A DNA stretch of 64,000 bases from Flavitalea plasmicola (GTDB taxonomy: Bacteria > Bacteroidota > Bacteroidia > Chitinophagales > Chitinophagaceae), in contig NZ_JAUOTO010000003.1 of the NCBI RefSeq assembly GCF_030546645.1, positions 960,956-1,024,955 of the forward strand, in the 5' to 3' direction. Position numbers and translations under genes: made by a program. This document shows, piece after piece, positions 34,696-44,537 of this stretch (position 1 is its first letter; each line of letters begins with the position of its first letter). Under the pieces are notes generated by a model that was not told where the DNA came from, made no database searches, and was given only the letters and a program-made list of their open reading frames with translations.

Positions 34696-37077
34696 CTATT
34701 CCGCCCGCAAGCTATCTGCCGGGTTGACCACGGCTGCTTTTATGGATTGATAGCTGACTGTCGCCAACATAAGTATTGCCAGCGATAGCCCCGCCAGGGC
34801 GAAGATCTCCCATCCTATATCGATCCGGTAAGCAAATCCCGCCAACCAGGTGTGCATGAGCCACCAGGTCAGTGGGAAAGCAATCAGCATAGCCAACGCC
34901 ATCAGGCCGACGAAGCTCCTGGAAAGCAACAATGTCACATTTCCAACGGAGGCGCCCAGTACTTTGCGGATACCGATCTCGCGGGTCCTGGATTCTGCGT
35001 TGTAGGCTGCCAGCCCTGACAGTCCAAGACAGGAGATCAGGATGGCCAGGGCGGCAAAATAGCGGGAAAGCAGCGATACCCTTTGTTCCGAAACATATAA
35101 GGACTGATAGGCCTGGTCGAGGAAATTATATTCGAATACATAGCCCGGGTTAAAACGCTTGTAAAGGCTCGTCAATCCGGCCAGCGTTTCCCTTTCCCGC
35201 CCCGCTGCCATTCGCACCATCACCATCGAGGTATGCGCGGGATTAAAATAGAACACCATCGGCATGATCGTCTCATGCAGTGAAGTGACATGGAAATCCT
35301 TCACCACTCCGATGATCGTCATATCCCGGTCCCACATCCGGATGGTAGTGCCGACAGGATGCTGCAACCCCATGGCCCTGATGGCCGTTTCATTGCAGAT
35401 CAATTTTGAAGAGTCCGCCCCATAGGCCGGCGAAAAATCCCGCCCCTCTTTCAGGCGGATCCCCATGGTCTGTAAGAGACCGTAATCTAAGGCCCTTACC
35501 CCAAAATTGATCTGCGCATCTTTTGGTTTTCCCGGCCAGGAGATACCGTAAGTGGCGGAACCAAGATCACCCTGCACGATATTTTGCTCCATGGTCGAAG
35601 CGCTGACGATGCCCGGCACTTTCCGGAGTTCCGCAAGGAAAGCCTTCGGGTCTTGCGCCAATGCTCCTTCCTTATCAAAATAGACCACATGGTCCCTGTC
35701 GTAACCTAAATTTTTGGATTGTATATAGGCCACCTGCCGGTAGATAACGATCATCGAGACGATCAGCACCAGGGAGATAGTGAACTGAAAAACAACCAGC
35801 CCTTTCCTGGTCAGCAGCTCCAGCACGGAGTTACGCAGCTTGCCTTTCAGCACGAGGATCGGTTTGAAACCCGATAGATAGAAGGCCGGATAGCTACCGG
35901 CAAGGATTCCCGTCAATAAGGTGATCCCTAACATGGAGGCCAGCACGGGTGGCGTGAACGCCACATCCAGTTGCTTGCCTGTCACCTGGCTGAATACAGG
36001 CAGCAGTAAGGAGACAAGCAAGAATGCCCCCAGCAGGGAAAGCATGGCCGTCAGCCCGGCCTCTGCCAGGAACTGGAAGATCAGGGCCTGTCTGGAAGAG
36101 CCCATCACTTTCTTGATGCCGACTTCTTTTGCCCTGCGCGAGGCCTTTGCCGTGGAAAGGTTCATGAAATTGATACAAGCGATCAGCAGTATGATGATGG
36201 CTACCACCGAGAATATACGCACGTACTCGATCCTGCCCCCTACCACGACGCCATTTTCATATCTCCCGTACAGATAGGCGCTGGAATAAGGCCGGACAAA
36301 GAGCGTGTAGCGCGTTTGTCCATTGTATCGTTTCACGAAATCCACGATCTTCTTATCAAAAGCCGCGACATTCGTCCCCGGCTTCAATAGCAGGTAAGTG
36401 AATGGTCCTTCATTCCACCATTTCTGTCCATTGGTCCAGATGTCATTGATCAACAGGTCATGAGTAAGAATGAAGTCGAAGGTCATGGAACTATTTGAAG
36501 GCAGGCGGGCAAGGACCCCGGTGACTACGGACTGCTGTTTTTTTCCAAACATATCCCAGGAGATCGTACGGCCCATGGCCTGGCTCGCACCGCCGAAAAG
36601 CTTACCGGCCATCTCTTCGGAGAGGACAATGCTGTTCTTATCTGTAAGCACCTGCTCCCCCTTTCCCTGGAGAAATGGAAAAGAAAAAAGACGGAAGAAA
36701 TCCTTGCCGGCAAAGATGCCCGCAGATTTTACTACTTTATCGACCGTCCGCATTTGCAGGTACACCCCCACTTTCTTCAGGTCCATGACAGCCGTAGCCG
36801 CTGCCACTTCCGGCAGGTCCGTCTGCATTGCAGACGCCAGCAACCCCTGGGTCCCCTCGTGAACCTGGATCTCTCCATTCACCTTGTTTTCCTCCATCAC
36901 CTGGTATAGCCGGCTATCATTGGCATGGAACTTATCAAATCTCCATTCGTCATGTACCCACAGGTAAATGAGGAAAGTGCATGCCAGTCCCGTGGACAAC
37001 CCGATCCAGTTGATGAAAAAAGAACTCTTATGACGACGGAGATTGCGGATGGCGATAAGCAGGTAGTGGTGCAGCAT
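34696..37077 (-). CDS. MacB/FtsX-type ABC transporter permease
   Basis: The frame extends to 37176, but the family start is the ATG at 37077 (MLHHYLLIAIRNLRRHKSS), giving 793 residues, the usual length. Layout: transmembrane helix near residues 22-42, MacB-like periplasmic core (about 45-245), FtsX permease domain 1 (about 285-405, with STAKASRRAKEVGIKKVMGS), a fourth helix and second periplasmic domain (about 430-670), and FtsX domain 2 (about 675-785, with AESRTREIGIRKVLGAS). Such duplicated permeases work with a separate ATPase to move lipids, peptides or lipoproteins; no ATPase gene is nearby. Located 21 bp after the PQQ gene. Confidence 0.92.
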   Translation of the reverse strand: MLHHYLLIAIRNLRRHKSSFFINWIGLSTGLACTFLIYLWVHDEWRFDKFHANDSRLYQVMEENKVNGEIQVHEGTQGLLASAMQTDLPEVAAATAVMDLKKVGVYLQMRTVDKVVKSAGIFAGKDFFRLFSFPFLQGKGEQVLTDKNSIVLSEEMAGKLFGGASQAMGRTISWDMFGKKQQSVVTGVLARLPSNSSMTFDFILTHDLLINDIWTNGQKWWNEGPFTYLLLKPGTNVAAFDKKIVDFVKRYNGQTRYTLFVRPYSSAYLYGRYENGVVVGGRIEYVRIFSVVAIIILLIACINFMNLSTAKASRRAKEVGIKKVMGSSRQALIFQFLAEAGLTAMLSLLGAFLLVSLLLPVFSQVTGKQLDVAFTPPVLASMLGITLLTGILAGSYPAFYLSGFKPILVLKGKLRNSVLELLTRKGLVVFQFTISLVLIVSMIVIYRQVAYIQSKNLGYDRDHVVYFDKEGALAQDPKAFLAELRKVPGIVSASTMEQNIVQGDLGSATYGISWPGKPKDAQINFGVRALDYGLLQTMGIRLKEGRDFSPAYGADSSKLICNETAIRAMGLQHPVGTTIRMWDRDMTIIGVVKDFHVTSLHETIMPMVFYFNPAHTSMVMVRMAAGRERETLAGLTSLYKRFNPGYVFEYNFLDQAYQSLYVSEQRVSLLSRYFAALAILISCLGLSGLAAYNAESRTREIGIRKVLGASVGNVTLLLSRSFVGLMALAMLIAFPLTWWLMHTWLAGFAYRIDIGWEIFALAGLSLAILMLATVSYQSIKAAVVNPADSLRAE

Positions 37078-37197
37078 GTTCTCAAGTTTGGTAATTCGGA
37101 GCACACGGGATGCCGGGCTTTTAAATAGCTGATAACCAAATGTATGAATCGGAGGATCCACTTCGACATTGTCCATTTTCGAACACTGGTCGTCCGT

Positions 37198-39354
37198 TTA
37201 TCTGTTCCCCAGGGCAAAAGCAATATAGCTATCGCCGGACGGCGTATTCAGCTTTCCCCCTCCACAGGCGATGACAACGTATTGCCTGCCTTCCAGCTCA
37301 TACACGGCCGGGGTGGCATACGCAGGCACCGGGAGTGTATACTCCCACAATAATTTACCTGTGCGCTTGTTGAATGCCCTGAGCTTTCCATCCTTTGCGG
37401 CTGCGATGAAGAGCAAACCTCCCGCTGTGACCACACCAGCTCCATAATTCTCCACGCCGGTTGGTTCCTTTGCCTGCGGAAAAGCAGGATCACTGCCTAA
37501 GGCTGTCTTCCAGACATAGGCGCCTGTATTGAGATCGATGGCATTCAGCGTACCCCATGGTGGAGAAATGGCAGGGTAACCTTCCTTGCTTAAGAATTTA
37601 TTATAGCCCATCATGGCATAAGGCAATTTCGCAGGATCATCTTTTATGGCAGCACTGTCCACAAAAGCATTTTTTTGCTCCCTACCAATGTTCAGCACAA
37701 AGCTGGCCAGCGCCTTTCTCTCCCCTCCTGTGAGTTGCCTGAATGCCGGCATCATCCTTCGGCCGCTCTGTACCAACGTATCAAAAGCAGCAGGCGAATA
37801 CTTTTGCTGAATATTCTCCAGGGACGGGATGGCGCCCCCTCCTTTCCGCTGCTGTCCATGACAGCTCATACAATTGGCCTGGTAGAGGCGGAGGCCCGCC
37901 TGGAGGTTGTTCTCATGTCCCGCTGGTGTCATCTCCACCCGCTTTGCCTGCATGATCCAGGCCATTTCATTGGCATTGACATACAAGATCCCCGTTGCCG
38001 GGTCAAAGGTAGGGCCGCCCCATTCCGCACCGCCGTCCAGTCCCGGGAACTCCACCGTACCTTCCATGGAGGGCGGGTTGAATAAATGATCTTTTTTGTA
38101 GCCCTGGAATCTTTTTTTCACTTCTGCGAAGGACGAGTCTGACAGGTAAGGGTTGATATCCTTCTCCGTCATCAGCTGCCGCATAAAAGGCGCCGGCGCC
38201 GTAGGATACGGCTGCATGGGTGATAGCTTCTCCCCTTCCAGCTCACTGATGGCCGGCACAGGTTGCTCTACGACGTCATACACTGGCTTGCCCGTCACAC
38301 GGTCGAAAATATACAGGAATCCCATCTTGGTGGTCAATGCCAGGGCCTCTGTCTTTTTTCCGCCCCTGTTGATCGTGACCAATGCGGGAGGCGAGCTGCA
38401 GTCCCTGTCCCACACATCATGATGAATGACCTGGTAATGCCATGCCAGCTTTCCCGTCGCCGCATCGATGGCCAGCACGCTGTTGCCAAAAAGATTATTG
38501 CCTTTTCTTCTGCCGCCGTAAAAATCATAGGAGGCCGAACCCGTTGCCGCGAATAGCAGCCCCCTTGCCTCATCCAGGCTAAAGCCACTCCAGGCATTGG
38601 CGCCCCCGATGAACCGGTAGGCCGTAGTATCGTCCCAGGTCTCAAAACCTGCCTCTCCAGGCTGTGGGATGGTATGAAAGATCCACACCTGTCTGCCGGT
38701 GCGCACATCATAAGCCCTTATGTGACCCGGCGCCGCCGAAGGGCCTTCATCCACCCGGGAGCCCATGATCAGCAGATCCCGGTAGATCGTGGGGGGCGAA
38801 GTGGCCGTGATGAACAGGTTGCTCACATCCCTGCCCAGGCCTTCATGCAGATCGATCTTTCCCTGATGACCAAAATCCTGCACCAGATGCCCATTCAGGG
38901 CATTGACGGCATAGAGGTTCGAGCCGGCGGTATAATAGATCCTTTTATCGTCCGCTCCATCAGTCCAATAGGTGACACCCCTGCAATTATTCAGGATAAA
39001 GAACATTTTTTTATCGCTGCCAAGCGAATCGAATGGATTGAACTCCCATTTCCGCTGTCCCGTCCTGGCATCGATGGCAAAAAGCTTCATCCCGGGAGAC
39101 GTGCCGTATAGCAGCCCGTCCACGATGATGGGATTACATTGTATCTGGGAATGATGAGCCGTGTCGACATCTCCGGAATGGTATTCCCAGGCGACCCTTA
39201 ATTGCGAAACATTGCCCGTATCCACCTGTGTCAGCGAAGAATAATGAATGCATTCATCCGAGCCTTTGTATTTTGTCCAGCCGGCATATGCTCTGTGAGA
39301 TGACGAACGGCAGGCGCATAACAAGAGAAGTACGCCTGGAATGATTTTTCTCAT
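37198..39354 (-). CDS. PQQ-dependent dehydrogenase (quinoprotein) with internal cytochrome c domain, lipoprotein
   Basis: The frame opens at 39489 inside the preceding gene; a lipoprotein signal (LLLLCACRS) begins at the ATG at 39354, so I chose that start (718 residues). The N-terminus AGWTKYKGSDECIHYSSLTQ is the first propeller strand of glucose-dehydrogenase-like quinoproteins. Repeated strands such as LYAVNALNGHLV, VLAIDAATGKLAWHYQ and LRAFNKRTGKLLWEY define the eight-bladed propeller. A cytochrome c module with Cys495-Met-Ser-Cys498-His499 is inserted before the last blades, with Met ligand candidates in SGRRMMPAFRQL. It should oxidise an alcohol or sugar in the periplasm and pass electrons through the heme. 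Substrate unknown. Confidence 0.92.
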   Translation of the reverse strand: MRKIIPGVLLLLCACRSSSHRAYAGWTKYKGSDECIHYSSLTQVDTGNVSQLRVAWEYHSGDVDTAHHSQIQCNPIIVDGLLYGTSPGMKLFAIDARTGQRKWEFNPFDSLGSDKKMFFILNNCRGVTYWTDGADDKRIYYTAGSNLYAVNALNGHLVQDFGHQGKIDLHEGLGRDVSNLFITATSPPTIYRDLLIMGSRVDEGPSAAPGHIRAYDVRTGRQVWIFHTIPQPGEAGFETWDDTTAYRFIGGANAWSGFSLDEARGLLFAATGSASYDFYGGRRKGNNLFGNSVLAIDAATGKLAWHYQVIHHDVWDRDCSSPPALVTINRGGKKTEALALTTKMGFLYIFDRVTGKPVYDVVEQPVPAISELEGEKLSPMQPYPTAPAPFMRQLMTEKDINPYLSDSSFAEVKKRFQGYKKDHLFNPPSMEGTVEFPGLDGGAEWGGPTFDPATGILYVNANEMAWIMQAKRVEMTPAGHENNLQAGLRLYQANCMSCHGQQRKGGGAIPSLENIQQKYSPAAFDTLVQSGRRMMPAFRQLTGGERKALASFVLNIGREQKNAFVDSAAIKDDPAKLPYAMMGYNKFLSKEGYPAISPPWGTLNAIDLNTGAYVWKTALGSDPAFPQAKEPTGVENYGAGVVTAGGLLFIAAAKDGKLRAFNKRTGKLLWEYTLPVPAYATPAVYELEGRQYVVIACGGGKLNTPSGDSYIAFALGNR

Positions 39355-39367
39355 GGCAATCAGTTGA

Positions 39368-40585
39368 TTATTTTTTGGCCTTGTAAGTCCGGATCGTGAC
39401 GGCCTGAAGAGCCGGTAATTCGTTTGACGGTTTGTCCAGGTAAAAATAAGATGTTGCCGACACATCGTCGCTCCGGTAGAACATAACATAACCGTCCGGC
39501 AATGAAGGGTCGCTAAGGTCCGTTATTTTTCCCGGAGTGTACAAGGGTTTCACCGGCCCCTGCTGGTCGTCGATAGTGACAGGTATCAACGGCACCCCTT
39601 TTGCCTGCAGCTGCGCCACCAGCTTCTTCTCATTGCTTCCCATTTCCGGCAACACCACCTTACAATCCTTTTTGAAATAGATAGGGTCCGGTATATGCCA
39701 TCTGTAAAAGGCCCACCCCCTTCCATCCTTATTAGCCGAAAGACAACCAGCATAATCATTGTAGAATTCGCCTTCTCCCCAGCCGGAACCTATATAATCC
39801 TCCGTGCCCGTGCCTGATAAAGTGGGATATTGTCTGTCCCCATCCAGGTACATCTTCACCTCGCCCTCTCCCCACCAATGCTTTTCATAAACAGGATTTT
39901 CCACCACTCCCACATTGACGCCCAGGAATCTTCCTTTGCCCGAAACCCGGGGCAGCACCTGAAAATCCTCCCCCAGCCGGGTGGCGGTATCCCTGTGCCA
40001 CCAGGCATGAAAATAAAGATTGCTTTCTTTCCACTGGGTCACCTGCTGGAAATCGATATCGTAAAAAAGATGACTTAGCCTTATACTGCTTTCATTGGTC
40101 ACCTGTATCCGGGCGCCCCTGCGAAAAGGCATGGGGATATAGCAGACAAATGATCTCCCTTCCGGGTTGGCGAAAAGTGCGTTGTGGAATACGGTTGTTC
40201 GTCCCAGGCCCATGCCAAAGAAGTCCCCCAGCGGCGCCGATACCGCAGGCCTGACAGCGTCATCCCAGAACATCTCGATCTTCAGGCTGCGCAGCATTTC
40301 TGGACTACGGTCATCAATCGTTATCCAGATCCTGTTAATGATCCCTGCACCTTTTACTTTCAGCAGCTGTTTCGTCTCTCCCGGTGCCAGGTCATCGGAA
40401 GGATAACCTTTCGCTCCGTTGTTTCGCGTGGCGCCCTTGCCTTTCTCCGCACCCGGATTTTCAAAGCTGGCCCAACGAGGGCTACTGGTGCTGTCAAATT
40501 CGAAAAGGACTTTTCCCCCGAGCGCCTGACCGGTCACCATAGAACATAGTAATAGCAAAGAAATGAGCAGGAATGGAATTCTCAT
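39368..40585 (-). CDS. DUF2961 / GH172 family secreted glycosidase
   Basis: 405 residues, signal peptide ending VTG with Gln20 as first mature residue. The DUF2961 double jelly-roll is complete: LGDFFGMGLGRTTVFHN, YIPMPFRRGARIQVTNES, HWWGEGEVKMYLDGDRQYPT and SGTGTEDYIGSGWGEGEFYN. DUF2961 is now GH172, with difructose-anhydride synthase/hydrolase and arabinofuranosidase activities described; Glu262 (GTEDY) and Glu240/Glu242 are in the expected active-site segments. The protein would release furanosyl sugars outside the inner membrane. Followed 13 bp later by the PQQ dehydrogenase, which suggests sequential handling of the released sugar, an inference. Confidence 0.9.
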   Translation of the reverse strand: MRIPFLLISLLLLCSMVTGQALGGKVLFEFDSTSSPRWASFENPGAEKGKGATRNNGAKGYPSDDLAPGETKQLLKVKGAGIINRIWITIDDRSPEMLRSLKIEMFWDDAVRPAVSAPLGDFFGMGLGRTTVFHNALFANPEGRSFVCYIPMPFRRGARIQVTNESSIRLSHLFYDIDFQQVTQWKESNLYFHAWWHRDTATRLGEDFQVLPRVSGKGRFLGVNVGVVENPVYEKHWWGEGEVKMYLDGDRQYPTLSGTGTEDYIGSGWGEGEFYNDYAGCLSANKDGRGWAFYRWHIPDPIYFKKDCKVVLPEMGSNEKKLVAQLQAKGVPLIPVTIDDQQGPVKPLYTPGKITDLSDPSLPDGYVMFYRSDDVSATSYFYLDKPSNELPALQAVTIRTYKAKK

Positions 40586-40682
40586 ATAATATCAATCGTT
40601 AAATGTCCTGGCTATGAAAGGTACATTTATTTTTCAAAACAGTGCGTTCGTATATGCGATACATCTGGCAATGCCATTGCTG

Positions 40683-41900
40683 TTAATTATTGCTCAATTT
40701 CTTTTCAAGTACTGCCCTCTCCGCCTCCGATCCGGCCAACGCCAGCGCCTGTACAAAATGCTGCCTGGCCTTCTCCCTATCGACACCCGTATACAGTTCG
40801 CCCAGCAGCGAATGATAGAATAGATTACCCGTCAGCTGCAGCCCCTCCGCTTCCACTATCGCCTTTTCTTTTCCATAAACCCTAAAAAAAGCATACGCCC
40901 TGTTCAACGCAGCAATAGGAGAATACTCCAGGATCAACAACTGATTATACAGACGCAGAATGTTTTCCCACTTCTCCTGCTCCGCCACCTGATGTGTATG
41001 CCACCAGGCAATCGCCGCCTCTACATGATACTTCGATATCTCTCCCCTTCCAGATGCCTGCACAAAAAAATGGCTCCCCCTGTCGATCAGCTCCTGGTCC
41101 CAACGGCTGGTATCCTGTTCTTCATATAACACCAGCTCCCCGCTGTCGTCGATCCTGGCATCAAAACGGGATGCCTGAAAACACATGAGGGCCATCAGCG
41201 CATACACTTTGGGTTTGCCGGTGGGTGGATGGCCCAGGAGCAGGTAAGTCAGCCGCATGGCCTCTAAACAAAAATCTTTCCTCAATACCTTGTCAACGCT
41301 GGCCGAATAATATCCTTCATTGAACAGTAAATAAAGGTATACCAGCACCGTATCCAGCCGGGCGCTTATTGCACCGCCTTCGGGAAAGGCTATTTCCACC
41401 TCCTCTGCCCTCAGCTTTTCCTTTGCCCGGAACAACCGCTTGTTTATATTTCCTTTGGATGTAAGCAGGGCCTGCGCGATCTCGTCGATGGTGAAACCGC
41501 AAAGAACGCGCAGGGCCATACTTACCTGGGCTTCTACAGGTATGGAAGGGTGGCAGATGGCAAACAGCATCTGCAGCTGGCTGTCAGTAATATTCTGGCC
41601 TGAAAGGTCGATATCCATTTCAAAGCTGCGCTCGCCGCCTTGTATCAGATCCTTCCTGACCCGCTTTTCAAACACCTTGTCATGTTTCAGATAATTCAGC
41701 GCATTGTTCCTTGCTACAGCATACAACCAGGCTACGGGATTGGAGGGCACCCCCTTCATGCCCCAGGTCTCGGCTGCGGATAAAAAAGTGTCACTGACGA
41801 TGTCTTCCGCAATGTCCATATATGCCATCCCAAAACGGCTGCATAACACTGTCACCATCTTGCCATATTCCTTTCTGTAAAGGTCCGGTATCAGGTCCAT
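40683..41900 (-). CDS. ECF42-type RNA polymerase sigma factor with C-terminal TPR-like extension
   Basis: The ATG at 41900 (405 residues) avoids overlap with the preceding gene; one at 41918 is also possible. Sigma region 2 (DIAEDIVSDTFLSAAETW, PVAWLYAVARNNALNYLK) and region 4 (FTIDEIAQALLTSKGNINKR) occupy the first 175 residues. The remaining 230 residues are helical, with NRAYAFFRVYGKEKAIVEAE and RQHFVQALALAGSEAERAVL, the DUF6596-like TPR extension of ECF42 sigma factors. These are not controlled by an anti-sigma factor; the extension itself is thought to regulate. The DGPF protein just upstream is the standard ECF42 partner. Confidence 0.92.
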   Translation of the reverse strand: MDLIPDLYRKEYGKMVTVLCSRFGMAYMDIAEDIVSDTFLSAAETWGMKGVPSNPVAWLYAVARNNALNYLKHDKVFEKRVRKDLIQGGERSFEMDIDLSGQNITDSQLQMLFAICHPSIPVEAQVSMALRVLCGFTIDEIAQALLTSKGNINKRLFRAKEKLRAEEVEIAFPEGGAISARLDTVLVYLYLLFNEGYYSASVDKVLRKDFCLEAMRLTYLLLGHPPTGKPKVYALMALMCFQASRFDARIDDSGELVLYEEQDTSRWDQELIDRGSHFFVQASGRGEISKYHVEAAIAWWHTHQVAEQEKWENILRLYNQLLILEYSPIAALNRAYAFFRVYGKEKAIVEAEGLQLTGNLFYHSLLGELYTGVDREKARQHFVQALALAGSEAERAVLEKKLSNN

Positions 41901-41904
41901 GGCT

Positions 41905-42267
41905 CTACGAATTATCATCCGGTGCGACCAGCGGCCTTACCTCCACCTTGCCACCCCCGAAAAGCATCGGGCAGGCCTTGGCTATTTCGACAGCCTCTTC
42001 GACGGATGGGGTCTTTACCACAATGTAGCCGTTGATAAACTCTTTTACTTCTGTGTACGGACCGTCAGTGACCACATTGCCTGGCGCCACAGTCTTCGAT
42101 TCTCTTATTCCAAGCCGGTGGCCGCCGTCGGCCAACATATCCCTGGCGGCAATGCCGCCCATCCAATTACTCCAGCTGGTCATCATTTCCTGCAATTGGG
42201 CAGGGGTCAGCTGAGGCGCAGGTTCAGTAGGAGTACTTGTTCGGAAGATCAATGCAAACTCTTTCAT
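41905..42267 (-). CDS. YCII-related DGPF-domain protein (partner of ECF42 sigma)
   Basis: The frame begins at 42306, but the family start MKEFALIFR is the ATG at 42267, giving 120 residues. YCII/DGPF pattern: MTSWSNWMGGIAARDML, then LADGGHRLG, VTDGPYTEVKEFINGYIVVK (the DGPF-equivalent segment) and EEAVEIAKACPMLFGGGKVEVRPL. DGPF proteins occur beside ECF42 sigma factors and may be targets or co-regulators; their activity is not established. Four bases separate its stop from the chosen sigma start, consistent with co-translation. Diverges from the large secreted protein at 42453. Confidence 0.92.
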   Translation of the reverse strand: MKEFALIFRTSTPTEPAPQLTPAQLQEMMTSWSNWMGGIAARDMLADGGHRLGIRESKTVAPGNVVTDGPYTEVKEFINGYIVVKTPSVEEAVEIAKACPMLFGGGKVEVRPLVAPDDNS

Positions 42268-42452
42268 TTTAATACATTTTAAGGTTATTGTATATCCTAT
42301 AGACAACCCACCTTTTCCGGTTAGGACAAATAGAGGAAATATTTATTTTTCCCACCCGGCATGCTTATCGTAATATCAAAAAGTATAAAAAATAGATCAA
42401 ATCTATCCCATTTCCCCATCCCGTCTGCGTTTACTTGCACCCAAACTGTAGT

Positions 42453-44537
42453 ATGAATAAACCGGGCCTCCTGCTTTGCATCGTCCTGTCCATTGCCTTA
42501 TCCCTCCGGGCACAGTCAAACATCTCCATCACAGCAGACGGCTCTTCTGTTACCTATGCCTTTGCAGTAAAGGAGCTCACCTGTTTCCTGGGATCTACTT
42601 CCCTGCATATTCACCTCTCCACTGACGCCACCTTGTCGGCAGGCAGCTTTTTCATCGACAACGATTCTGCACGCAAACGTATCCTCCTTACCGGCAGTAA
42701 CGAAACATCCATGCTGCACGCGGTATATACTTTTCTCGAACAATTGGGCTTCCGTTTTGAGATCACCGGCCCTGTCTACCCTTCCCGGCTCAACCCCGAA
42801 AAATTAAGGGCTGGCCGCACATTCATTCAACCCTTTGTCCTTCAAAGAGGTATCCGCCAGCACCTCAACTTTCCCATGGATATCTCCTCCTACCCGCTGG
42901 AAGAGGCCCAAACATATATAAAGAACCTGGCCAGGCTCCGTTTTAACTGCATTACTTTTCACAGCTATCCCGGACAATGGTACGAGGTTCGCAGAAAAGA
43001 TACTACCGAGTGGGCCGGCAATTTTTTTTATGGTCAGCAATATAACATTCCGGCACTGTCTTCCATAAAGGAAAAAGTGCGCAACCGTACCGTTTACTGC
43101 ATCCCGGCCATCGAACCCTTTTATAATGACACGCCCGTCAAAAGCAAAATGGCCATCTACTGGCTGCAGGAGGTCATGCGGGAGTGCAAAAGGACAGGTT
43201 TGACCATCCGTTTCTCCTTCGAGGCCCGCAGTGCGGCCACCGATGTATCCCGCACGCTGGAGACAGCCCGCGCCATCCTTACCGAATATCCCCTTATTGA
43301 CGAGCTGGAGCTAATGACTGAAGAGACAGGCGGATGGGAACCACCCGCCACCCGCGTCCATACGGAAGAGATGCTCACCACGCATTTCGGACAGGACGCG
43401 TTGAATGATCGCACTATCACAGCGCCTGTCCGGGATGGACAACCGGGGCTTGATTATCTCTTTGGCCAGATCGGACATAATATCCGGGCATTAAAGACCA
43501 TCACCGATACCCTTCTGCGTCCGAAAGGTATCAAAGGATGCCTGGGCCTGTATGTCGCCATCCCGGAATACCTTCCCGCCACCTGGCGTTTGCTACAGAA
43601 ATACGCTCCCGGTCAAAATTATTCCATCATGCCGGCACATGGCGCGCGAAAGACATCGCTGCAGCTTCCCCTGACCGGTATAAATAAAAAGGACTGGAAT
43701 AATACCATGATCTATTCCTGGATAGAGTTCGACGGTATCATGTACCTGCAGCAAAACGCCGTTCGCGGCATCCGCCGCCTGCTGGAATATGCGCAGGACC
43801 TCAATGGTCCGGGCATTCCCATCGGGTCGATGTGTTTCAACCACTGGCGGACGGCGGAGAACAGGGTGACGGCACGATACGCCGCCCTGGCAACCTTGTA
43901 TGGCCCCGCAGACGAAGGAGATTTCTACCGGGAATATGCACAAGGCCTGGGCATCGGTCAGGTCAACTCATTTACTTCGGCTATGAAGATCATCGACGAT
44001 GCAGATTGGTTTGCCACCACCAGTCTCACCAATGTGGGATTTTGTTTTGCCGGCGCCTGGGGAAAAGGTTTCGCCGGCTTCGGCAGGCTTAATAAAGACC
44101 ACCTGAAGAAAGGCCGGGAAATGTATCAGCAGGCCCTGGACCTGATCCAGCATTGCGCCCCCGGTACTACCAGCAAGGCAGGCCGTGGCTTCCTCGCCTT
44201 CCTGGACAATCGCCTGCGCGCCACCATCGTTTATTTCAAGGCTTATGAAAAAGGCGCAACACTGCAGGCCTTTAATAAGATCTCCGGACGCTTTCCTGAA
44301 ACTAAAAATCAAATAGCAGCCATCTGCGATGAAGCCGCTCTGCTGTTTCGCCAGTACATTCAACTACAATCTATGCTGTTGCCTGACAGGGGCAGTGAAG
44401 GTACCCTTGTCAGCGCTTATTATACGCCCATTGCTATCCTCCAGCGGATCCGGTATGAATACGCGGGTATTCCTTACAACGACCCGCCGGCCACAGGCAA
44501 GCCGGCAGACGCCCCGCCTCCGCCTATTACCTTTTGA
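42453..44537 (+). CDS. Large secreted protein, GH20/GH67-N-like domain, unclassified hydrolase
   Basis: The frame starts at a TTG at 42435; the ATG at 42453 begins a signal peptide ending LRA with Gln21 as first mature residue (694 residues). Residues about 25-125 resemble the N-terminal alpha/beta domain of hexosaminidases and alpha-glucuronidases (RILLTGSNETSMLHAVYTFL, then EQLGFRFEITGPVYP). The central 400 residues look like a TIM barrel (YIKNLARLRFNCITFHSYPG; IDELELMTEETGGWEPP), and the last 150 residues are helical. I cannot assign a CAZy family. The acidic pair in MTEETGG is a candidate active site. The Pro-rich C-terminus has no sorting domain. A glycosidase role is inferred. Confidence 0.68.
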   Translation: MNKPGLLLCIVLSIALSLRAQSNISITADGSSVTYAFAVKELTCFLGSTSLHIHLSTDATLSAGSFFIDNDSARKRILLTGSNETSMLHAVYTFLEQLGFRFEITGPVYPSRLNPEKLRAGRTFIQPFVLQRGIRQHLNFPMDISSYPLEEAQTYIKNLARLRFNCITFHSYPGQWYEVRRKDTTEWAGNFFYGQQYNIPALSSIKEKVRNRTVYCIPAIEPFYNDTPVKSKMAIYWLQEVMRECKRTGLTIRFSFEARSAATDVSRTLETARAILTEYPLIDELELMTEETGGWEPPATRVHTEEMLTTHFGQDALNDRTITAPVRDGQPGLDYLFGQIGHNIRALKTITDTLLRPKGIKGCLGLYVAIPEYLPATWRLLQKYAPGQNYSIMPAHGARKTSLQLPLTGINKKDWNNTMIYSWIEFDGIMYLQQNAVRGIRRLLEYAQDLNGPGIPIGSMCFNHWRTAENRVTARYAALATLYGPADEGDFYREYAQGLGIGQVNSFTSAMKIIDDADWFATTSLTNVGFCFAGAWGKGFAGFGRLNKDHLKKGREMYQQALDLIQHCAPGTTSKAGRGFLAFLDNRLRATIVYFKAYEKGATLQAFNKISGRFPETKNQIAAICDEAALLFRQYIQLQSMLLPDRGSEGTLVSAYYTPIAILQRIRYEYAGIPYNDPPATGKPADAPPPPITF

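Noticed and set aside
40666-40681. TGGCAATGCCATTGCT, matching sigma54 -24/-12 spacing on the plus strand
   Set aside because: It points into the 3' end of a minus-strand sigma gene with no plus-strand gene until 42453, so a functional promoter is unlikely.
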